A stretch of DNA of 64,000 nt. Source: an uncultured Acidobacteriia bacterium (GTDB lineage Bacteria > Acidobacteriota > Terriglobia > Bryobacterales > Bryobacteraceae). A program made the position numbers and the translations under genes. Each line of letters opens with the position of its first letter. The stretch's first letter is position 1. Under the pieces are notes generated by a model. The model was not told the DNA's origin. It did not search any database and was given only the letters and a program-made list of their open reading frames with translations. The stretch is taken from the NCBI GenBank assembly GCA_903909435.1, contig CAIVVT010000061.1, positions 124,001-188,000 of the forward strand. Direction: 5' to 3'. This document shows positions 20,142 to 28,730 of the stretch, piece by piece.

Positions 20142-20895
20142 GCGGCCGGGGTTCGGGACTCAGCGGGTTGCCCACGTCTCGTCGCCCGCTCTCCCAGGTG
20201 AAGTACATGTCTGGCGCGTTCCGCTCGAATGCGCACCGCGAGAGATCGGGCACCTGAACGGATTACTGAACACCGGTGAGAGGGAACGCGCCAGCCGTTT
20301 TGTTTTTCCGCGCGACCGCGATCATTTCATTGCAGCGCGTGGGCGTCTGCGTTTGCTGCTGGGGCAGTATCTTCGGGCAGATCCCGCAGCGCTCGACTTT
20401 CGTTACGGTCACGCGGGAAAACCCCAACTGGAGGGGTCTGATTTCCCCTTCAGCGTGTCCCACTCGGCCGGTCTCGCACTGATCGCCCTCGGCGGTCCGG
20501 GCCGGCTGGGGGTGGATGTGGAGCGGATACGGCCTCGGAGGAATCCGGACTCGTTCCGGCACGTTTTAGCGCCCGCCGAAGAAGCCGCCATCGACGCGCT
20601 TGCCCCTGAACTGCGCGAACGGGCCTTCTTTGCGTGCTGGACTCGCAAAGAGGCCTACTTGAAAGGCCGCGGCGATGGCCTCGGTTTCGGTTTGGACCGA
20701 TTTGAGGTTTCCGTCCGTCCGGATTCCCCGGCGAAACTGCTCCGCGTTCCCGGCGACCCGGACGAGACGCTGCGCTGGGAACTCCATTCCCTCGATTTTG
20801 AGCCGGAGTATGCGGCCGCCCTCGCCATCGAAGGTCATGGCTGCGTGTTGCTTTGCTTCGACTGGGGTATCGATCAGAAGGGGGCCGCCGTCTGA
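20110..20895 (+). CDS. Sfp-type 4'-phosphopantetheinyl transferase
   Basis: 261 residues. It attaches the phosphopantetheine arm of CoA to carrier-protein serines. Visible motifs are the conserved GKPQL, FSVSHS, the magnesium-binding LGVDVERI and WTRKEAYLKG, in the order and spacing of the Sfp/HetI group. Four carrier domains in the window (two in the FAAL protein and one in each of the next two PKS proteins) would be its substrates. It overlaps the thioesterase gene upstream (32 bases) and the UbiB-like frame downstream (43 bases), so the three are probably one operon. Confidence 0.95.
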   Translation: MTAPTPVQSSERPGFGTQRVAHVSSPALPGEVHVWRVPLECAPREIGHLNGLLNTGERERASRFVFPRDRDHFIAARGRLRLLLGQYLRADPAALDFRYGHAGKPQLEGSDFPFSVSHSAGLALIALGGPGRLGVDVERIRPRRNPDSFRHVLAPAEEAAIDALAPELRERAFFACWTRKEAYLKGRGDGLGFGLDRFEVSVRPDSPAKLLRVPGDPDETLRWELHSLDFEPEYAAALAIEGHGCVLLCFDWGIDQKGAAV

Positions 20896-22505
20896 CCGAT
20901 CTGTTCATCGACCTGAAACGCGCGCTCGTGCTCTCCTGGCACGGGCTCCGGCTTTCCTTCAGCTGCCTTGCTTCGCGATTGCGGAGTGGCGAGCGGCCCG
21001 AGGTCCTGGTGCGCCAGACGCTCCAGCGGTTCGGCATGACCGGCCTCAAAATGGGCCAGTTCCTGGCCTTGCGCTCCGATCTGTTCCCCCCGCACGTAAC
21101 CAGGGAGCTCTCACTTTTGTTCGAAAGCGTACCGCCGATGGAGTTTGCCTCGGTACGTGCCGTCATTGAGGGGGATCTTGGGGAGCCGCTCACCAATCTG
21201 TTCCTGGAGTTCGAACCAGTTCCCATCGCGGCCGCCTCCATCGCGCAAGTCCACCTGGCCCGCAACCGTGAGGGCCGGCGTGTCGCAGTAAAAGTTCAGC
21301 GCCCCGGTCTGGCCCGGCAGTTCGGCGCTGACATGCGCAATGTGCGCCGCCTGGCGCGCCTGATCGACGCAGCCGGTGTGATGGGCGAGCTGAGCATCGT
21401 CGGTGCCGTGGACGAGTTCGCCCGCTATACCCGCCGCGAGCTGGACTTCATTACCGAGGGCGAGACGGCAGACCGCCTGCGGGCCGGGGTTGCGTGCGGA
21501 GAAATCGTGCCCCAAATCCACTGGGGCCTGACCGGCAGCCGCGTGCTCACCATGGACTTCATCGAGGGCGTCAGCATGGGCCGGGCCGCCAGCCTGCTGG
21601 AGGCTGGCAACGCGCAGGAGTTGTATCGTCTGCTGCCGGATCTCAACCTGCCGCTGGCGATGCACAATCTCGCCATCGCCTCCTGGCATCAGCTCTACGT
21701 AACCGGGTTCTTTCACGCCGACCCGCATCCCGGTAATATCATGCTTTGCCCGGGTAACCGCATCGCGTTTCTCGATTTCGGCATCTTCGGCGAAGTGTCG
21801 CCCATGCAGAAGGAAGTGCTTGCACGCTATCTGGAAGAGCTCCTTCGCGGAAACATCGAACAGGCTGCCCGTCTTTACGGCAAGGTTTATGCGCCCACGG
21901 AGAGTACAGACGTGGTGGCGTTCGAGGCCGGGGCAAAGGCCGTGCTGCGCCGGATGGTGGAGGCCATGGGCGCGGGAGTCCCTCCGAAGGATCGGCTGGT
22001 TGCGAGATTCTCCGACGAGATGGTGGCCGTGGCTCGCCGCGAACATCTCCGGATCAGCGTGGATACGCTGCTCTTCTGGCGCGCCGTGATCGTTCTGGAC
22101 GGATCCGTTCTGCAGCTTTGGCCGGATTTCGATATGCTGCGCGAACTGCGCGGATTCTTCGCGGAGTTCCGGCCCGGTATTCTCGACCGCTCGTTGCAAC
22201 TTCTGACTCCCGAAACGCACATGTCTACGTTGGTTGAACTCGCCATGGGGTCAGCGGGCAAGATCGACCAGATCCTCTCGGAAGTCGTTTCCGGGCGGTT
22301 TGAAGCAAATATCACGATGAAGGAGTCACCCCAGCTGCGGCGGCGCGAAAACCGCCGGGTCCGCAGTTGTGTCCTTGGGCTGACCGGGCTATCGATCCTG
22401 CTCCTGGCGCGTGTGTTTGTGCAGAACCCGGTCCGGGAGTCGATCTGGGCGGCCGCTCTCTGCTGTTTCGCTTTGTCCCTGGTGTTCTTGAAGAAAGGCG
22501 TTTGA
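20853..22505 (+). CDS. UbiB/ABC1 (ADCK) family kinase-like protein, complete motifs
   Basis: About 550 residues. It has the family's hallmarks: GLKMGQFLALRSD (KxGQ motif), the alanine-rich loop AAASIAQVHLA in place of a glycine-rich loop, VAVKVQRPG with the ATP lysine, FFHADPHPGN and FLDFG. Two hydrophobic segments close the protein (~500-550). UbiB/COQ8 proteins are atypical kinases or ATPases that support ubiquinone synthesis and lipid movement at membranes. Its position between the phosphopantetheinyl transferase and the exporter suggests a role with this cluster's product rather than with quinones, but that is inference. The start is uncertain: a TTG at 20853 overlaps the previous gene by 43 bases and no good ATG is near. 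A related but decayed copy lies at 32920-34467. Confidence 0.88.
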   Translation: MLRLGYRSEGGRRLTDLFIDLKRALVLSWHGLRLSFSCLASRLRSGERPEVLVRQTLQRFGMTGLKMGQFLALRSDLFPPHVTRELSLLFESVPPMEFASVRAVIEGDLGEPLTNLFLEFEPVPIAAASIAQVHLARNREGRRVAVKVQRPGLARQFGADMRNVRRLARLIDAAGVMGELSIVGAVDEFARYTRRELDFITEGETADRLRAGVACGEIVPQIHWGLTGSRVLTMDFIEGVSMGRAASLLEAGNAQELYRLLPDLNLPLAMHNLAIASWHQLYVTGFFHADPHPGNIMLCPGNRIAFLDFGIFGEVSPMQKEVLARYLEELLRGNIEQAARLYGKVYAPTESTDVVAFEAGAKAVLRRMVEAMGAGVPPKDRLVARFSDEMVAVARREHLRISVDTLLFWRAVIVLDGSVLQLWPDFDMLRELRGFFAEFRPGILDRSLQLLTPETHMSTLVELAMGSAGKIDQILSEVVSGRFEANITMKESPQLRRRENRRVRSCVLGLTGLSILLLARVFVQNPVRESIWAAALCCFALSLVFLKKGV

Positions 22506-22565
22506 AGAGATGCTTGCAGTGGAATTTCTTTCGCCGCCAATGTCGCGGAGCCCGTTGCCTAGGGG

Positions 22566-22571
22566 TATAAT
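22566..22571 (+). promoter_or_regulatory. Perfect -10 box (TATAAT) upstream of the exporter operon
   Basis: TATAAT stands alone in the 153-base gap between the UbiB-like gene and devB-like gene. A convincing -35 box at the right distance is absent. A transcript from here would have a leader of about 80 bases. Confidence 0.25.
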
Positions 22572-22658
22572 CAGTTCCTTCAAGTGTACAGAGACGATCT
22601 CAATAGCGGCTGCGAATAGCGCGGCCGACGCTAGCGGGATCGACATCGGGGTGTTGCT

Positions 22659-23720
22659 TTGAAAGGCGCCGGACAAAAGCGTTTCTGGTTCACTCTTGGC
22701 CTCGTCGCTGTCGCAGCCGGGGCGATCGGATTGCTCTATATGCGCGCCAGCGGGGGGTTGCCAAGCCGGAGTGAGGGCTCCGTTCAGCCACTCGCAACCA
22801 AACGGGAACCGATCAAGGTGTCGTGTCTCGGTCATATCGAAACGAAGGATGGCGTCGTTTCCGTTTCGGCCCGATCATTATCAGGGCAGCCTTCCATCGT
22901 TGGCGAACTCAGGGTCCACGAAGGGGACTTGGTGAAGGCCGGTCAGGTCCTGGCGGTCCTGGACAGTCACCGTCAACTCGACGGCCTGGTTCGTAATCTT
23001 GATTCCCAGGTGGCGGTGGCGCAGAGCCGGCTGGCGATTGCCAAAACCGGAGCCCGGGAAGGGGATATTGCCGCTCAGCAGGCTGAGATCGCGCGCCTCG
23101 AAGCTTCCCTGACGGCGGCGCGGGTCAGCGCCGGCAGATATGAGGCTCTTTACGAAAAAGAAGCCGCTACCGTGACCGAACGCGATCAGAGCCGCCTTCA
23201 CGTGGAAACAACTACCCAGTTGCTCAATGCGGCGCGGAGCCGGCTGCGCAGTCTGGGAGAGGTCCGGGACGTGGATGTGAAGCTGGCCGAAGCCGAGGTG
23301 CAAAACGCCATGGCTAGCGTCGCGAAGGCGGAGATTGACGTGGAGCCCTCCATCGTTCGCGCTCCCATGAGTGGCCGAGTGCTCAAGATCCATGCCTTCC
23401 CAGGCCAGGAAGCCGGACCCAATGGAGTCCTGGAACTGGGGCGCACGGACCAGATGTATGTCATCGGAGAAGTTGTCGAATCCGACGTCCACCGCGTGAA
23501 GCCCGGCCAGAAAGCGACCGCTACCAGCGAGGCGCTTGCGGCGCCGCTCGAGGGAGAGGTCGAGTCTGTAGGAACCCAGGTTACGGGTCAGGATTTGTCG
23601 CCCGCCAGTCCCCGGTCATTTTCCGATGCGAGAGTTGTGGAGGTGAAAATCCGTCTCGCTGACAGCGGCACGGCCTCGCGGCTCATCCACGGCAAAGTCA
23701 CCGTGGTTATTGGCCCGTAG
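22659..23720 (+). CDS. DevB-like membrane fusion protein (HlyD family)
   Basis: 353 residues. One membrane-spanning segment near the N-terminus (WFTLGLVAVAAGAIGLLY) is followed by a lipoyl-like half motif (GELRVHEGDLVKAGQVLAVLD), a long helical hairpin (~100-215, rich in alanine, glutamate and arginine), the second half motif (APMSGRVLKIHAFPGQEAG) and a beta-barrel region. This is the periplasmic adaptor that links an ABC exporter to a TolC channel. The DevC-like gene follows after 15 bases, which identifies it as the DevB type. In cyanobacteria DevBCA with TolC exports heterocyst glycolipids made by a PKS. The start is a TTG with a GGGGTG stretch just upstream; no better codon is visible. 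Confidence 0.9.
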   Translation: MKGAGQKRFWFTLGLVAVAAGAIGLLYMRASGGLPSRSEGSVQPLATKREPIKVSCLGHIETKDGVVSVSARSLSGQPSIVGELRVHEGDLVKAGQVLAVLDSHRQLDGLVRNLDSQVAVAQSRLAIAKTGAREGDIAAQQAEIARLEASLTAARVSAGRYEALYEKEAATVTERDQSRLHVETTTQLLNAARSRLRSLGEVRDVDVKLAEAEVQNAMASVAKAEIDVEPSIVRAPMSGRVLKIHAFPGQEAGPNGVLELGRTDQMYVIGEVVESDVHRVKPGQKATATSEALAAPLEGEVESVGTQVTGQDLSPASPRSFSDARVVEVKIRLADSGTASRLIHGKVTVVIGP

Positions 23721-23735
23721 GCCGGAAAAAGACAC

Positions 23736-24887
23736 ATGTTCAAACGCATACCACTTGCGTGGCTGCAGCTGGCTCATGAGAAGGTCCGCCTGCTGGCGGC
23801 AATCGCGGGAATTGCGTTCACCGTCGTTCTCATGCTCTACCAGATAGGCCTGCTCGACACTCTCTATGTGACAGCGTCGCTGGTCCAGACCCGCCTGAAG
23901 GGCGATCTGGTTTTGACCAGCCCCCAGTACCAATATCTGGTGTATTCGAAGAACTTCAGCAAGCGCAGGGTTTACCAGGCGCTTGCATTCGACGGAGTCG
24001 AGTCGGTCCAGCCCGTCTATCTGAGCATGGCCGAGTGGAAGAACCCCGTGAGTATGACCGTACGCTCCGTCCTGATTATCGGCTACGATCCGCTGGGTGA
24101 GGCCTTCACGCTTCCGGCCGGGGTAGATCCGCGCCGTTTGTCTTTGCCGGACACGGTCCTGTTCGACTCGACCTCCCGCACGGAATTCGGGCCTGTCGAA
24201 CGCCTGCTTCATGAGCGCGGAGTAGTGGTAACCGAGGTGAACGGTCGAAAAGTCAAAGTGATCGATTTGTTCCGGCTGGGAAGTTCATTCGGTGTTGACG
24301 GAACGCTGGTCACCAGCGATTCGAGCTTTCAGCGAATGTTTCCGGCGCACTCGGGCGATCGCGTCGAACTCGGACTCATCAACCTCAAGCCAGGCGCGGA
24401 TCCGGAGCGGGTCCGGCAAGCCATCGAGAATGGCCTTCCTCCGGATGTGCGGGTTCTGACGCGCGCCAATTTCATCGAGGGCGAAAAGACCTACTGGAAA
24501 GCGAACACCGGCATTGGCTACATTTTCACGCTCGGCGTCATCATCGGCTTCGTAGTGGGAGCCGTGATTGTCTACCAGATCCTTTACACCGGCGTCAATG
24601 ATCATCTGGCCGAATTCGCCACGCTGAAAGCGCTCGGTTATACGGACTTCTACCTCTCCATGATTGTGCTCCGCCAAGCCTTGATGCTTTCCATCTTCGG
24701 CTATATTCCTGGAGTCCTGATGGCAAATGTGCTCTATTCGCTGACTTCGAACTACGCATTCCTGCCCATGAACATGGATCCCCGCCGCGTCGTGCTGATT
24801 CTGATTCTCACGATTGGCATGTGCGCCGGATCCGCGCTGCTTGCCATGCGAAAACTCCGGCAGGCCGACCCGGCCGACATCTTCTGA
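23736..24887 (+). CDS. DevC-like ABC exporter permease (FtsX/MacB fold)
   Basis: 383 residues with four hydrophobic segments, one near the N-terminus (LLAAIAGIAFTVVLMLYQIG) and three at the C-terminus (~265-375). A large periplasmic domain lies between them, as in FtsX-like permeases. The sequence opens FKRIPLAWLQLAHEKVRLLAA and contains LRRQALML-like and NMDPRRVV elements typical of DevC. It forms the membrane part of a three-component exporter with the preceding adaptor and the following ATPase (9-base gap). Substrates of characterised DevC systems are glycolipids. Confidence 0.92.
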   Translation: MFKRIPLAWLQLAHEKVRLLAAIAGIAFTVVLMLYQIGLLDTLYVTASLVQTRLKGDLVLTSPQYQYLVYSKNFSKRRVYQALAFDGVESVQPVYLSMAEWKNPVSMTVRSVLIIGYDPLGEAFTLPAGVDPRRLSLPDTVLFDSTSRTEFGPVERLLHERGVVVTEVNGRKVKVIDLFRLGSSFGVDGTLVTSDSSFQRMFPAHSGDRVELGLINLKPGADPERVRQAIENGLPPDVRVLTRANFIEGEKTYWKANTGIGYIFTLGVIIGFVVGAVIVYQILYTGVNDHLAEFATLKALGYTDFYLSMIVLRQALMLSIFGYIPGVLMANVLYSLTSNYAFLPMNMDPRRVVLILILTIGMCAGSALLAMRKLRQADPADIF

Positions 24888-24896
24888 GCGATTCCC

Positions 24897-26252
24897 ATGG
24901 GCCCATTAGCCGCACTCGGAATTCCCGAAACAAGCACCACCGAAACGGTCATATCCGCACGCGGCGTGAATCACTATTATGGGACCGGGGCGCTCAGAAA
25001 ACAGATTCTCTTCGATGTGTCAGTCGACGTGATGGCCGGCGAAATCGTGATCCTCACTGGCCCGTCCGGGTCCGGAAAGACAACCCTGCTGACGCTCTCC
25101 GGCGCCCTCCGTTCCATCGAGGAGGGCAGCCTCAAAATCCTTGGGCAGGAACTCAATGGCGCCTCGCGGGATGAACTGGTCCGCGTGCGCCGGAACATGG
25201 GCTTCATCTTCCAGGCTCACAACCTGATCGAAGCACTGACTGCCTGCCAGAACGTGCAGATGGCGCTGCAACTGGACGGCTCGCGGTCCCGTGCGGAGTC
25301 CAGAAGGATGTGCGCTAAGATGCTGGAAGCCGTCGGCTTGGGGCACCGGGTGGACTACCCCGTGGGCCAGCTTTCCGGCGGACAGAAACAGCGCGTTGCG
25401 ATCGCCCGGGCGCTGGTGCGAAATCCCAAAATCATCCTGGCGGACGAACCTACCGCCGCTCTCGACCGGGCTTCCGGGCGCGAGGTGGTCGAGATCCTCC
25501 AGAAGCTCGCGAAGGAGCAGGGCTGCGCCATTCTACTGGTGACTCACGACAACCGGATTCTGGACGTGGCCAATCGCATCCTCACTCTGGAGGACGGCCG
25601 GATCGTCTCGTTTGCTTCCGGCATTGCAGCTAACGCCAGCTACCTTCTGGGCGCCTTCTCGCAGTTACACAGGAAGGGCGACCTGATGAAGTACGTCCGC
25701 GATCTGAGCGACAAGCAGTTCATCGAGATCGCGGAGCGGGTCACGCAGGAATTCGAGCAGTTGCTGAACACGCTCGATCTGGGTAACGCCGAGGCGATGG
25801 CGGCGCTGCTCGACGAACTGCTGGATTGCTTCGCCTTCAAGATCAAGAACCGGTTGAACGCGGACCGGATCACGGTCTATCTGGTGAATTTCGAAAAGGG
25901 TACGCTGCGCTCGAAAATGGCCCGTGAAGACGGCGGTTCCATCGATATCGAGATTCCCATTACGGGCGGCATCGCCGGCCAAGTGGCGCGGACCGGGGAG
26001 ACTCTGAACATTCCCGATGCATATGAGGTTCCCTACTTCGACCGGGAGATCGACAAGAGAACCGGCTATCGCACCCGCAGCGTTCTCTGCATGCCGATCA
26101 TGGACAGCAAACAACGCGTTTTCGCGGTGGCGCAGTTGTTGAACAAGCTGGACGGCGGCGCGTTCACTGCAGAGGATGAGCGTAAAGTGACTGATTTCGC
26201 AAACGCGTTGGGTCTAATTGTAGAAAGTTGGACGCGTCTGCGGCAGCGTTAG
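24897..26252 (+). CDS. DevA-like ABC ATPase with a C-terminal GAF domain
   Basis: 451 residues. The first ~235 are a complete ABC ATPase: Walker [12 protein letters not shown], signature LSGGQKQRVAIARAL, Walker B ILADEPTAALD and the switch histidine in LLVTHD. The remainder (~250-450) is a GAF domain (a conserved ITGGIAGQVARTGETLNIPDA core, RSVLCMPIMD and VAQLLNKLDGGAFTAEDE), which usually binds a small ligand or senses redox state. A plain DevA is about 230-245 residues, so the GAF domain is an addition of ~200 residues. It may let a cytoplasmic signal gate the exporter. The two halves are joined in one frame without any sign of a frameshift. Confidence 0.93.
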   Translation: MGPLAALGIPETSTTETVISARGVNHYYGTGALRKQILFDVSVDVMAGEIVILTGPSGSGKTTLLTLSGALRSIEEGSLKILGQELNGASRDELVRVRRNMGFIFQAHNLIEALTACQNVQMALQLDGSRSRAESRRMCAKMLEAVGLGHRVDYPVGQLSGGQKQRVAIARALVRNPKIILADEPTAALDRASGREVVEILQKLAKEQGCAILLVTHDNRILDVANRILTLEDGRIVSFASGIAANASYLLGAFSQLHRKGDLMKYVRDLSDKQFIEIAERVTQEFEQLLNTLDLGNAEAMAALLDELLDCFAFKIKNRLNADRITVYLVNFEKGTLRSKMAREDGGSIDIEIPITGGIAGQVARTGETLNIPDAYEVPYFDREIDKRTGYRTRSVLCMPIMDSKQRVFAVAQLLNKLDGGAFTAEDERKVTDFANALGLIVESWTRLRQR

Positions 26253-26275
26253 TTCTTGAGTTTGGAGGCTCGGCG

Positions 26276-27655
26276 CTAGTGTGCAGCCGTCGCCTTGTCG
26301 AAGTCCGCTCTGGCGCTCAAATATGCGGTGAGCGCCTGCTGATACTGATGCTCGGTCTCGGCCAGGGACAACTGAGCTTCCATCAGATCCTTGGTTAGCG
26401 CAGTGCCCTGAGCGTGCCTCTCGCTCGCGATCCTTACGCCCTCGCGCGCCGCGGTTTGAGCGGTCCTCACAACGCTCAGCAGACGCTGGCTGTCCTCGAC
26501 TTTGCGGTACTGGATTTCAACTTCGGCCGCCACTTGGGTTTCCACCGACTTCAGGGCGATACCGGCCTGGTCGATGACGATGGCCTTGTTGGCCAGTTCT
26601 CTCCTCCTCCGGCCCCAGTCGAACACGTCCCATTTCAGGTTGAAACCCGCAGCTCCGACATTCTGCGGCAGGAGATTGATCCGGAATGCGGAGAAATACT
26701 GAAGATCGAAGGTGACTTCCGGGATGCGTTCGCTCTTCTTCATATCTCGATCCGTCTGCGCCTGCCGGATTCTCAGCCGGGCTTCCTTGATCTCGGGCCG
26801 CTCACTCAACGCGCGCGCGAGCCCTGCTGCCAGATCGAGATCCGTCGCGGCGGCGTCAGGCAACGGCCGGAGGCTGTATTCCAGGTGAGGGTCCCGCCCC
26901 ATGACGTCGTTCAACTGCTCCTTGCGAGTCGCGAGTTCGTGCTGCAGCGTGGCGGCCTCGTATTCCACTCTGGCGATCCGCGCCTTCACCTCGAGTTCAT
27001 CCGATTTCAGTGCCGTCCGCCGGACAACGTTCTCCGCTGCAACCCGGTCCTGCTCCCGCAAAGTAGCGGCTGAAGTCTGGTTGGCGGCCAATGCGCTCTG
27101 CGCTTCCACAATCCCGTAATACAATTTCCTGACCTGGTTGATAAGCGCCATTTGCTGCTCCTTGAGCTTCTCCTGAGCCTCATCGCGTTCCAATCCACGC
27201 AAACGAATGTTCAGCATGATGCCGTGCAGACGGGATAGCGGCTGAACCGCTTTGGCTGTCACCAGAGTGAATGGGTGCGCGGGAGTCGTCACGGCCGTCC
27301 GGGTGGCGGGCAGCGGCCCGGTAGAGGGATAAACGCCCCAGGTCCCGGCGGGCACGGTGAAGTTCACCCTGTCGAGAAACTGCGCCTCGAAGACATTCAA
27401 ATCGAACTGCGGCAACCTATAGGTGCGTGAGATCGCCACGCCATTCTCCGATTTTTCGATCTCCAGACGGGCCATTTTGATGCCTCGGTTTTCCTGGAGC
27501 GCCAGCGCTACGGCTTGTTCCAGGGTGAGGTCCTCCGGCACCGTTGGCAACTGTTGCGATTGGAGTGAGGCGGGAAGAAGAAGTAGCGCCAGAACTGCGG
27601 CGACACGGGCTGTCGTTCGCGGTTCCTCGCTTTCCATCGTGCTCTTTGTCGTCAT
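26276..27655 (-). CDS. TolC-like outer membrane efflux protein
   Basis: 459 residues, with a signal peptide after a short basic start (VAAVLALLLLPASLQSQQ) and two copies of the outer-membrane-efflux helical unit. The C-terminal copy contains RPEIKEARLRIRQAQTDRD and KWDVFDWGRRR, typical of the family. It faces the DevA-like gene tail to tail with a 23-base gap and is the obvious outer-membrane channel for the DevB-DevC-DevA exporter. It starts 77 bases from the divergent cyclic-nucleotide-binding gene, so the two may share a control region. Confidence 0.9.
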   Translation of the reverse strand: MTTKSTMESEEPRTTARVAAVLALLLLPASLQSQQLPTVPEDLTLEQAVALALQENRGIKMARLEIEKSENGVAISRTYRLPQFDLNVFEAQFLDRVNFTVPAGTWGVYPSTGPLPATRTAVTTPAHPFTLVTAKAVQPLSRLHGIMLNIRLRGLERDEAQEKLKEQQMALINQVRKLYYGIVEAQSALAANQTSAATLREQDRVAAENVVRRTALKSDELEVKARIARVEYEAATLQHELATRKEQLNDVMGRDPHLEYSLRPLPDAAATDLDLAAGLARALSERPEIKEARLRIRQAQTDRDMKKSERIPEVTFDLQYFSAFRINLLPQNVGAAGFNLKWDVFDWGRRRRELANKAIVIDQAGIALKSVETQVAAEVEIQYRKVEDSQRLLSVVRTAQTAAREGVRIASERHAQGTALTKDLMEAQLSLAETEHQYQQALTAYLSARADFDKATAAH

Positions 27656-27721
27656 GGAAAAATACCAGGTCGAGTTCTATCATGCGACGCTCCGGGCGGG
27701 TTCGCAACCTCGACATTGCGC

Positions 27722-27727
27722 TATAGT
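27722..27727 (+). promoter_or_regulatory. -10-like box (TATAGT) immediately before the cNMP-binding gene
   Basis: TATAGT ends five bases before the ATG at 27733, so a transcript from it would begin at or very near the start codon and lack a leader. The -35 region is weak. Confidence 0.25.
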
Positions 27728-27732
27728 CCTTA

Positions 27733-28722
27733 ATGGTGAACACGGCATCGGAACTGATTCGCAGGATCGACTTCTTCCAGCCCCTCGATGATCGCTTGAT
27801 TGACAGAATCGCGCGCGTCTGCATCAATCGCGAGTATTCTTCCGGTGACTACATCGTCCGCCAGGGAGACCCTGGACTGGGCGTCTACTTTATTACCCGG
27901 GGAGCCGCCAGGGTGGAGATCACCCTCAACGGTGCCGTCATGCCCATCGCCCAATTGCAGGCTGGTGAATTCGTAGGCGAACTCTCCATCATCGACAACA
28001 AGCCGCGTTCCGCAAATGTGATTTGCTCGACCGACGCCAGTTGTCTCCTCTTGACGCGCGACAGCTTTATGAAGCTGCTCAACAAGTACCCGGAGATCGC
28101 CCTGCAAATGGCCCGGGCGCTCGCGGCCCGGCTTAGAAGCACGGACGAGAAAATGTGGCAAGGTGCGAAGGCCACGCCGCCGCCCGCTCCAGTGCAAAGC
28201 GGTGCTCAGGCACAGGAACCCAGCCCCCCGGCGGAGTCGGAACCGCGCTCTGACAGGCAGAAGATCAAGGACATGCTCGCGGACACCGTCAGCTGGGTTT
28301 ACCCACTTAAGGCTGTGACGCAGTTTTCGCTGGCCGTGGTGGGCTGTCCGGTCAGTGTGGACCTGGAGACCCGCGCATCCCGCTCTATGGTCAGCGCAGT
28401 CGGCGCTCTCAAACTGGTGCTGGTCCCGTCCTATGAAGATCACGTAATTGGCGTGCATCCCTTCGCTGAAGGAACGTGCACTGCAACGATTCTGCGGCCC
28501 TTGAGCGCAAGCAAAGGCCCCGAGGTTCTGGTTTCACGTTTTCGCGTCCCGGTTCACCGCAATGAGAGCTTCTGGCTTCACCTTCCGGGGTCGGAGAAGC
28601 CGCGCATGAAGACGGGCTCCCACATGGAAACGGGCACCAAACTGCTTGGCGTCGCGCATATGGCCCGTCCGATTTCCTCCGCTGCCACTATGCGAGATCT
28701 TGAGGCCGCACTGGATCTCTGA
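27733..28722 (+). CDS. Cyclic-nucleotide-binding domain protein with an unrecognised C-terminal half
   Basis: 329 residues. Residues ~10-130 form a CRP-type cyclic-nucleotide-binding domain (GDYIVRQGDPGLGVYFI, GEFVGELSIIDNKPRSANV, where the E and R of the phosphate-binding cassette are kept). A proline-rich linker (~145-180) leads to a C-terminal half that I do not recognise; it has no helix-turn-helix and does not look like a transcription factor. It is probably a sensor or protein-recruitment factor rather than a DNA-binding regulator. It lies between the TolC-like gene and the ArsA pair (convergent with the latter, 8-base gap). Confidence 0.8.
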   Translation: MVNTASELIRRIDFFQPLDDRLIDRIARVCINREYSSGDYIVRQGDPGLGVYFITRGAARVEITLNGAVMPIAQLQAGEFVGELSIIDNKPRSANVICSTDASCLLLTRDSFMKLLNKYPEIALQMARALAARLRSTDEKMWQGAKATPPPAPVQSGAQAQEPSPPAESEPRSDRQKIKDMLADTVSWVYPLKAVTQFSLAVVGCPVSVDLETRASRSMVSAVGALKLVLVPSYEDHVIGVHPFAEGTCTATILRPLSASKGPEVLVSRFRVPVHRNESFWLHLPGSEKPRMKTGSHMETGTKLLGVAHMARPISSAATMRDLEAALDL

Positions 28723-28730
28723 GGCGCGCA

